From Caldifarciminota bacterium (GTDB lineage: Bacteria > WOR-3 > Hydrothermia > UBA1063 > CAJXJZ01), in the NCBI GenBank assembly GCA_027073945.1, contig JALTEL010000462.1:1-10809 (forward strand): a DNA stretch of 10,809 nucleotides, given 5' to 3'. The position numbers and the translations under genes were made by a program. Of the stretch, positions 6,061 through 10,809 are shown in pieces; position 1 is the first letter of the stretch, and every line of letters starts with the position of its first letter. The notes under the pieces are model-generated. The model was not told the origin of the DNA. It made no database searches and saw only the letters and a list, made by a program, of their open reading frames with translations.

Positions 6061-6807
6061 TCAACCCTCTTTTTTATGCAATTCAAAGTATATCTCAACT
6101 CTTCGATTTTTAATTCTGCCTTCAGGCGTACCATTTGATGCAATAGGATGATATTGACTAAATCCAATAGCAACCAATCTTTTTGCAGGAATTTTCTTTT
6201 TGAGAAGATACCGTAGGACATTTACGGCCCGAGCCGTTGATAATTCCCAATTTGATGGAAATTCAGGTGTATTGATTGGAATATTATCTGTATGTCCTTC
6301 AATCTTTATAAAAAACAAAGGATTTTTTAGAGCTATTGAAACTATTTGATCAAGATAAACCTTTGCCTTTCTTGTGATTGTAGCATCTCCTGATGCAAAC
6401 AAGACATCAGCTCCAAAACTGATCTTAACTCCGCCCTGAATTCCTTTTATATTAACAGATTCACCTAATCCCCTTTTTTTATAATATCTCTTTAAAGACT
6501 GTATGACTGAAGAAATGGAGGCCCTATCAACTTCTGTAATACCTGATTCAGAGGGCAACGGACTATTACCTCCAATAAATACCGGATTTTCCATTATCAA
6601 ATTAGATGATGAGGCCTTGTTATACTTTTTTGATAATCCCCCAAAGCCACGTCTAAAATTTGTCACTTTTCCACCTTCAATCGTTGAATAAGATACAAGC
6701 AAGGCAAAAAGGGCCACTAAAATTAGCGATAAAGAACAAAATATTAAGTCAGATCCACTATCGGATGATCCCTTTCTCCGGTCTTTTTTTTTAGGTGCCT
6801 GATTCAC
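6061..6807 (-). CDS. MotB-like OmpA-domain protein lacking the canonical channel aspartate
   Basis: The 248 residues comprise a basic N-terminus (PKKKDRRKG), one membrane helix (about 21-40, LIFCSLSLILVALFALLVSY) and a C-terminal OmpA-like domain (about 125-245: IKIEGHTDNIPIN, FPSNWELSTARAVNVLRYLL, KNRRVEIYF). Aligned on the helix end (LFALLVSYS against FFVLLLSMS of its neighbour), the proton-binding Asp position holds Ser25. Asp20 lies five residues earlier and is not an obvious substitute. The start is GTG at 6805-6807, overlapping the motA stop by 4 nt (GTGA), so it is translationally coupled to motA. It probably forms part of the stator or a heterodimer with the next protein, but the role is inferred. 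Confidence 0.87.
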   Translation of the reverse strand: MNQAPKKKDRRKGSSDSGSDLIFCSLSLILVALFALLVSYSTIEGGKVTNFRRGFGGLSKKYNKASSSNLIMENPVFIGGNSPLPSESGITEVDRASISSVIQSLKRYYKKRGLGESVNIKGIQGGVKISFGADVLFASGDATITRKAKVYLDQIVSIALKNPLFFIKIEGHTDNIPINTPEFPSNWELSTARAVNVLRYLLKKKIPAKRLVAIGFSQYHPIASNGTPEGRIKNRRVEIYFELHKKEG

Positions 6808-7571
6808 TTATCAAAAGATGACTTTCTTTCGTTGGGAGGTACAAAGGAATGAAGTTTCTGTTCTAACATCCTTGGATTGTCTCCCGACTGAATAGACAAG
6901 ATACCCGTCATAATCAATTGTTTTATAGTGAGCTCTTGAGCACTTCGCGTCTTTAGCTTGCCAGCGATAGGAAGAAAAATTAGATTTGATAAAATAACGC
7001 CATAAAAGGTGGTGATAAGGGCCACTGCCATAGACGGGCCTATAGAACTTGGATCACTCATATTCATCAACATCTTTACTAATCCAATCAATGTGCCAGT
7101 CATTCCCATAGCTGGCGCAAAATTTCCCATAGTCGTAAATACTTCTGCTCCCAGTCTATGCCTCTCCTCAGTGTAATCAATCTCTGTATTAAGGAGTTCA
7201 GACAAACTACCTGGTTCAATACCATCTATCATTAATGTCATGCCTTTAATAAAAAAAGGATCCTTAATATCTTTCAATGTATTTTCTAAACCTAATATTC
7301 CTTCACGACGAGAAATTTTTGACATATCTACCAACATCTCTATAATCTTCCCAACCCTTACCTTCTTACTGAAAAATGCATTCCTTGCCACCCTTACTAC
7401 CCCAAGGATATCCGATAGGGGATAATTAATTAAGGTAGCACCCAAAGTGCCACCCACAACAATCATGACAGATGGTAGATTTATGAATGCACCCAATCCA
7501 CCACCGATACTCATTGCAATGATCACAAGGCCAAAAGCACTTACAATTCCTAAAAGTGTTGCTAAATCCAT
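6804..7571 (-). CDS. motA: Flagellar motor stator protein MotA
   Basis: MotA is the multi-subunit stator channel protein that converts ion flow into torque on FliG. The 255 residues have four membrane segments: about 5-28, 33-50, 147-168 and 180-203. The conserved prolines are visible as Pro153 (GNFAPAMGMTGTLIGLV) and Pro201 (IFLPIAGKLK). The cytoplasmic loop has Arg89/Glu90 and Glu96, near the charged residues that contact FliG in known MotA. The ATG at 7571 is preceded by only a weak ribosome site (GGTAA). The stop overlaps the next gene by 4 nt. Upstream lies a 794-bp region with mobile repeats and a sigma-54-like promoter at 7646-7661, so motA probably starts its own transcript. Confidence 0.95.
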   Translation of the reverse strand: MDLATLLGIVSAFGLVIIAMSIGGGLGAFINLPSVMIVVGGTLGATLINYPLSDILGVVRVARNAFFSKKVRVGKIIEMLVDMSKISRREGILGLENTLKDIKDPFFIKGMTLMIDGIEPGSLSELLNTEIDYTEERHRLGAEVFTTMGNFAPAMGMTGTLIGLVKMLMNMSDPSSIGPSMAVALITTFYGVILSNLIFLPIAGKLKTRSAQELTIKQLIMTGILSIQSGDNPRMLEQKLHSFVPPNERKSSFDK

Positions 7572-7645
7572 TTAATGAATTACCAAAGATTCAGAGTTCA
7601 GCCGTAAATTTGTAGATTACCCCTAATTATTTCATTCTTGATAAG

Positions 7646-7661
7646 AGCAAATAGTGTACCA
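7646..7661 (-). promoter_or_regulatory. Candidate sigma-54 promoter for motA
   Basis: On the minus strand TGGTACACTATTTGCT has GG and GC separated by exactly 10 bases, as in the -24/-12 consensus (TGGCAC-N5-TTGC), with TTGC intact. The GC lies about 75 bp before the motA ATG and predicts a leader of about 60 nt. The -24 half falls in the degraded end of a family C element (GTACCAATCACAGGG). Sigma-54 control of flagellar genes is well known, but activity here is inferred from sequence only. Confidence 0.45.
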
Positions 7662-7792
7662 ATCACAGGGTGCTTCTTTCTCCAAGATACTCTCGTCCCT
7701 TGTTTTTTTTAAGTTTTTTGTAGTATGGGATGCTCCGGTTCCAGAGCGCAAATGCAAATCGTTTCCAGAAGAAGTACCCTGTAAGCGGTTAT
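7656..7792 (+). repeat. Family C element, solitary and degraded
   Basis: It begins GTACCAATCACAGGGTGCTTC and ends near CCCTGTAAGCGGTTAT, matching both ends of family C with several substitutions. Compared with 8029-8218 it is about 50 bp shorter, lacking the central arm and much of the second inner arm. The stretch CAAATCGTTTCC is conserved near the right end. The divergence indicates an older insertion than the two near-identical C copies. Confidence 0.7.
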
Positions 7793-7829
7793 GAATTTTA
7801 ATTGAGGACAAAAAAGGATTTCTTGACAA

Positions 7830-7849
7830 ATCGTCACTAATTTGACGAT
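7830..7849. promoter_or_regulatory. Inverted repeat, possible operator
   Basis: ATCGTCA (7830-7836) and TGACGAT (7843-7849) are perfect 7-bp arms with a 6-nt spacer, in the otherwise unexplained 109-bp stretch between the C and A elements. The form suits a dimeric regulator site upstream of motA, but no known operator is recognised and it may equally be part of older repeat debris. Confidence 0.3.
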
Positions 7850-7996
7850 CAGGAAAGATGCATTCAGTGAAACCCAGAGTTGGATATGGAACTCCCAGGA
7901 CGTAACCGTTCACATTCCCCCGGCCAGCAGTAGCCTTTTGAAGGGTTTTAGAAGCATCGCTTGATGCACAAAATCAGACACTTTGCTCATTAATCC

Positions 7997-8250
7997 CTAA
8001 CTTCTCAATAAGTCCTGGCAACTTCGATGTAACCGATCACAGGGTGCTTCTTTTGGAAACGATTTGCGTTAGCCCTGTAGTTTTCTTGGTTTTTGCAGCA
8101 TTGGAAACCCTGGCTCCGGAGCACAGCGGAGGAGAACAGGGAGGGTCCTATGCTGCAAAAACCTTAGAAAACAAGGGGCGAGAGCATGTTGGAAAAGAAG
8201 CACCCTGTGATCGGTTACCAAAAAGAAGCCTCCACTTATTGAGAAGTTAC
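7997..8250 (-). mobile_element. Family B palindromic element inserted in the loop of family A
   Basis: The 254-bp element has ends CTAACTTCTCAATAAGT and ACTTATTGAGAAGTTAC. It is flanked by exact 8-bp direct repeats ATTAATCC (7989-7996 and 8251-8258), a motif found once in uninterrupted A loops. It encloses a complete family C element (8029-8218). Both the B and C ends read GTAAC or a close variant, like those of A. It carries no plausible gene. Confidence 0.88.
8029..8218 (-). repeat. Family C element, complete
   Basis: This 190-bp element has inverted ends GTAACCGATCACAGGGTGCT (8029 onwards) and the complement ending GTGATCGGTTAC at 8218, extending through the TTCTTTT tract. A second, inner inverted pair (TTTTTGCAGCA and its complement) surrounds a GC-rich core with TCCGGAGC. 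It serves as the reference for the truncated copy at 3441-3618 and the degraded one at 7656-7792. Confidence 0.8.
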
Positions 8251-8365
8251 ATTAATCCGCACTGAAACCCTTCAAAATGCTACCGCTGGCCGGAGACATG
8301 GACGGTTGCAACAGGAGGGTGTGAACGGTTACTGCGGCTTCATTGAACTCTCCAGTTAATACACA

Positions 8366-9619
8366 TTACCTTTTAATATTCATAAGTTCGGACAGCATTT
8401 GATCAGTAGTTGTAATGACCTTGGCGTTGGCTTGATATGCCTTTTGAGCAGTGATCATATTGATAAATTCTTTAGCAATATCGGTGTTCGACATCTCAAG
8501 AGAATTGGGATTAATCTTTCCCAATCCACCCGTCCCGGGTTTATTTACAAGTGCATTACCCGAACTCTCAGTAGCAGCAAACAGACTGGATCCTATCTTC
8601 TTTAATCCCAATGTATTTGTAAATTTTGCCAGTGCAATCTGCCCTATTTTTGTACTCTGCCCATTTGTAAAAAAACCATTAATGACACCATCAGTTCCAA
8701 CCGAGATGCTCTGCAACTCACCCGAGGCCCAACCATCACTGACAAGAGACCTATTAACTGAAGGGCTGGCATACCCTGTCATCACCTCAGGAGTAAGCGA
8801 CTTTGCTGTACTTCCATCTATAACCCATGTTATATTATTTGAACCGTCGCCAATAGTTGCTCCACTGGGGTTGGAAGCGGGTGTGCTCTGAAAGGTATTA
8901 AAATTTAAGACAGTATCTGCAGTCGGCGTTTTCAGACTTCCATCAGTGTTAAAGGTTATTGTTGCAGCAGCGGTATCAGATGCTATTCCATCCAGATAGG
9001 CCTGATATTGCCATTCACCTGCATTTGCGGTCTTTGTAAATTCCATCTTTAGGTTATGTGCACCTCCCAATGAATCATAAACCGTCTGTACTGAGACAAA
9101 TTTTTGACCCTCGGCAGTATCCGAATTGAGGTTCGCGCCGATGGAAAACTCAGTAGTGGCTGATGGGGTCGACTGAAGGCCACTCAAAGAGATATCCCCA
9201 ATTGTATTTGTGTTGACACCGTCTTGATATTGATATCCTTGAACTTTGTATCCATTTACATCCATCAGATATCCACCTTTACCTATATTAAGCATACCAT
9301 CTCTGGTATAATAGGTGGCGCCATCGGAATTATTAACCATAAAAAAGCCCTCTCCATCTATTGCAAGATCAGTAGGACTCTGCGTGCTCTCGAAAGAACC
9401 CTGTCCGAACAGCGTAGGAACTGCATCTACCTTCACACCTCTTCCTACCTGCATTGTGCCTGAGCCTCCTGCAATACTTTGGCTTAAGATGTCGCCAAAG
9501 GCAACAGTCCCCGCCTTAAAACCTATTGTATTGACATTTGCTATATTATTGCCTATGACATCCATCTGCTTGGCACTGGCATTCAAGCCCGAGATCCCTG
9601 ACCATAATGAACCTGTCAT
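8366..9619 (-). CDS. flgE: Flagellar hook protein FlgE
   Basis: FlgE polymerises outside the cell into the curved hook joining rod to filament, and is exported by the type III apparatus. The 417 residues show the N-terminal rod/hook motif (SLWSGISGLNASAKQMDVIG, NNIANVNTIGFK at about 24-35), the family stretch DLAIDGEGFFMV (84-95), a variable Ser/Thr/Asn-rich middle region that would be surface-exposed, and the C-terminal coiled segment (SNTDIAKEFINMITAQKAYQ through to the end, about 377-417). The ATG at 9619 is preceded by AAGGGGG about 9 nt away. It follows flgD by 34 bp. Downstream, the usual short distance to the next flagellar gene is expanded to 794 bp by nested repeats. Confidence 0.96.
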   Translation of the reverse strand: MTGSLWSGISGLNASAKQMDVIGNNIANVNTIGFKAGTVAFGDILSQSIAGGSGTMQVGRGVKVDAVPTLFGQGSFESTQSPTDLAIDGEGFFMVNNSDGATYYTRDGMLNIGKGGYLMDVNGYKVQGYQYQDGVNTNTIGDISLSGLQSTPSATTEFSIGANLNSDTAEGQKFVSVQTVYDSLGGAHNLKMEFTKTANAGEWQYQAYLDGIASDTAAATITFNTDGSLKTPTADTVLNFNTFQSTPASNPSGATIGDGSNNITWVIDGSTAKSLTPEVMTGYASPSVNRSLVSDGWASGELQSISVGTDGVINGFFTNGQSTKIGQIALAKFTNTLGLKKIGSSLFAATESSGNALVNKPGTGGLGKINPNSLEMSNTDIAKEFINMITAQKAYQANAKVITTTDQMLSELMNIKR

Positions 9620-9653
9620 TTTTCATTACCCCCTTATTATTTCCATTACCTTG

Positions 9654-10295
9654 TCAATCCTGTAAGTCATTCACGGAAATCACATCTCCGAAAGAAATTT
9701 CCTGTCCGTTGATAGAAAGATAGGGAGAACCATTTTTAAAGGTAACTCCGCTTACTACGCCTGTTGTCATTGTATCAGCGCCGACATTATCACCATTAAC
9801 ATCAGTTGCAGATACAACGAAGGTGTAATCACCTTTTGAAACACCACTGCAATCCCACTTAACTGAATTCTTACCTTTTTTTTGATTTCCAAAGTCAAGG
9901 GTATCTACTAGATCTCCATTCTTATTATAGATCTTGACACTGACTTTTTTGGCATCCCCCGATAAATTGTAGACCAGATCAGTAGATGCACCTTCTGCTT
10001 TGATGACATTACCTTTTGCGCTAACCTGCTTGCCTATGAGATTTACTGACTGGGCACTGTTTACCGATGCCTGATAAAGATTCATGGTCTTTAGTTGATC
10101 GTTTATATTATCTAGCTGTTCAAGACTCGAGAATTGAGCAAGCTGGGCCGCAAAATCTTTCCCGTCTATAGGATTGAGAGGATCCTGGTTCTGCATTTGG
10201 GCCACCAGCATCTTAAAGAAGGCATCTTTGCCTATCTTATTTCCTTGCGTAAAATTCTGGGAATTATTATTTGTAACAGCTTCTATGCCAGTCAT
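9654..10295 (-). CDS. flgD: Flagellar hook cap (hook assembly scaffold) protein FlgD
   Basis: FlgD caps the growing hook, guides FlgE assembly and is absent from the finished flagellum. The 213 residues contain the signature FFKMLVAQMQNQDPLNPIDG (about 26-45) followed by KDFAAQLAQFSSLEQLDNIN. A C-terminal Ig/Tudor-like region (about 85-205) includes VNLIGKQVSAKGNVIKAEG, a FlgD Ig-like loop (KIYNKNGDLVDTLDFG) and GVVSGVTFKNGSPYLSINGQ. The ATG at 10295 is preceded by AAGGGGG (10304-10310) with 8 nt spacing. A nearby ATG at 10300 is out of frame and stops at once. The region upstream is a tandem array of A elements starting 45 bp away. Confidence 0.96.
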   Translation of the reverse strand: MTGIEAVTNNNSQNFTQGNKIGKDAFFKMLVAQMQNQDPLNPIDGKDFAAQLAQFSSLEQLDNINDQLKTMNLYQASVNSAQSVNLIGKQVSAKGNVIKAEGASTDLVYNLSGDAKKVSVKIYNKNGDLVDTLDFGNQKKGKNSVKWDCSGVSKGDYTFVVSATDVNGDNVGADTMTTGVVSGVTFKNGSPYLSINGQEISFGDVISVNDLQD

Positions 10296-10303
10296 TTCAT
10301 ACG

Positions 10304-10310
10304 CCCCCTT
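10304..10310 (-). promoter_or_regulatory. Ribosome binding site of flgD
   Basis: AAGGGGG on the minus strand, 8 nt before the ATG, is a good Shine-Dalgarno and fixes the flgD start. flgE has the same AAGGGGG about 9 nt before its start, suggesting matched initiation for the hook pair. Confidence 0.65.
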
Positions 10311-10339
10311 GTATAATTTACCATGGAGATAAATTCACT

Positions 10340-10511
10340 GTAACCGTTCACACCCTCTCCTGTTGCAACCGTCCACGTCCCTGGTCAGCAGTAGCATTTT
10401 GAAGGGTTTCAGTGCGGATTAATACGCAGAGGCCCTGATCTTGTGCATCAGGCGATGCTCCTGAAACCCTTCAAAAGGCTACTGCTGGCCGGGGGGAATG
10501 TAAACAGTTAC
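10340..10511 (+). mobile_element. Family A palindromic element, first of a tandem array
   Basis: It starts GTAACCGTTCACACCCTC and ends TGTAAACAGTTAC. Arms are 10381-10412 and 10461-10492 with a 48-nt loop and 3 arm mismatches (one A against G, two T against G that could pair as wobble on one strand). This unit has the complete left outer end, so the array probably grew rightward from it. Confidence 0.85.
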
Positions 10512-10661
10512 ATTGCAACCGTCCACGTCCCTGGTCAGCAGTAGCATTTTGAAGGGTTTCAGTGCGGATTAATACGCAGAGGCCCTGATTTTGTGCATCA
10601 AGCGATGCTCCTGAAACCCTTCAAAAGGCTACTGCTGGCCGGGGGGAATGTAAACAGTTAC
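10512..10661 (+). repeat. Family A tandem unit 2 (150 bp)
   Basis: It begins ATTGCAACCGTCCACGTCC, directly after the GTTAC of unit 1, and lacks the GTAACCGTTCACACC outer end. It differs from unit 1 at only a few positions (GATTTTG for GATCTTG, CATCAAGC for CATCAGGC). The period is exactly 150 bp. Confidence 0.87.
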
Positions 10662-10809
10662 ATTGCAACCGTCCACGTCCCCGGTCAGCAGTAGCATTTT
10701 GAAGGGTTTCAGTGCGGATTAATACGCAGAGGCCCTGATTTTGTGCATCAAGCGATGCTCCTGAAACCCTTCAAAAGGCTACTGCTGGCCGGGGGGAATG
10801 TAAACAGTT
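10662..10809 (+). repeat. Family A tandem unit 3 (runs to the window edge)
   Basis: It is near-identical to unit 2, with CCCCGGTCAGC instead of CCCTGGTCAGC at the arm start. The window ends two bases before the unit would close, so the array very likely continues. No coding sequence is seen here. Confidence 0.85.

Larger units (their letters stand above)
7902..8332 (-). mobile_element. Family A palindromic element, interrupted by family B
   Basis: This A copy lies in the opposite orientation to the others. Its ends are GTAACCGTTCACATTCC at 7902 and GTGTGAACGGTTAC at 8332. Arms 7920-7951 and 8262-8293 are separated by loop parts of 37 nt (7952-7988) and 11 nt (8251-8261 less the duplicated copy), which add up to the standard 48 nt once B and one target copy are removed. 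That element is about 169 bp. Unlike uninterrupted copies, its two arms differ at three positions. It fills the flgE-motA gap and ends 33 bp before the flgE stop. Confidence 0.87.

Noticed and set aside
7852..7901. A second sigma-54-like site on the minus strand (GGGTTTCACTGAATGC)
   Set aside because: The spacing between GG and GC is 11 rather than 10 bases, and the flanking consensus bases are poor.
7632..7913. Open frame of 93 codons on the minus strand between motA and the A element
   Set aside because: It spans the degraded C element and unexplained spacer, has no recognisable domain and no good ribosome site, and overlaps the candidate motA promoter.
10340..10809. CRISPR array suggested by regularly spaced repeats
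   Set aside because: The period is 150 bp with the whole unit repeated, including the would-be spacers, and each unit is a palindromic A element. There are no unique spacers and no cas genes.

Overview
The window holds one long flagellar operon, read entirely on the minus strand (right to left). The order is flgD, flgE, motA, a motB-like gene, a second motB/ompA-like gene, fliL, fliM, fliN, fliO, fliP, fliQ, fliR. All twelve genes look intact. They make the hook cap and hook protein (flgD, flgE), the stator (motA and two MotB-like proteins), the stator-associated FliL, the C-ring switch (fliM, fliN) and the inner-membrane export gate (fliO, fliP, fliQ, fliR). flhB would be expected next beyond the left edge and fliK or similar beyond the right edge, but neither is in the window.

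This order, the doubled MotB-like pair and the FliP/MotA sequence style resemble Desulfobacterota-like (former deltaproteobacterial) flagellar clusters. That is a judgement from memory and only moderately secure. The genes are AT-rich. Several starts are not ATG: GTG for fliQ and the first motB-like gene, TTG for the second.

The unusual content is in the gaps. At least three families of small non-coding palindromic elements, named A, B and C here, have invaded this operon without breaking a gene. Family A is about 170 bp, with ends reading GTAACYGTTCACA, two 32-bp inverted arms and a loop of exactly 48 nt. Copies or parts lie at 1-23, 24-154, 1388-1561, 3647-3819, 7902-8332 (split) and in a tandem array from 10340 to the right edge. 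Family B has ends GTAACTTCTCAATAAGT and lies at 3360-3832 (split by an A) and 7997-8250 (inside an A). Family C has ends GTAACCGATCACAGGGTG and lies inside both B copies and alone, degraded, at 7656-7792. Direct repeats of 8-9 bp flank three insertions. The GTAA termini with 8-bp duplications point to MITEs mobilised by an IS66-type transposase (inference; no transposase is present here). The families are nested reciprocally: A inside B at fliM-fliN, and B inside A between flgE and motA. In three uninterrupted A copies the arms differ between copies yet are perfectly complementary within each copy.

Gap by gap: 1-251 holds one and a fraction A copies, then about 97 bp (155-251) with nothing recognised. 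1340-1582 (fliP-fliQ) holds a clean A insertion. 3332-3856 (fliM-fliN) holds B, C, a CCCTCACCC-type palindrome and A inside a 24-bp inverted repeat. 7572-8365 (flgE-motA) holds a possible sigma-54 promoter for motA, degraded C, a short inverted repeat and the A/B/C nest. 10296-10809, upstream of flgD, holds three near-identical A units in tandem with a 150-bp period.
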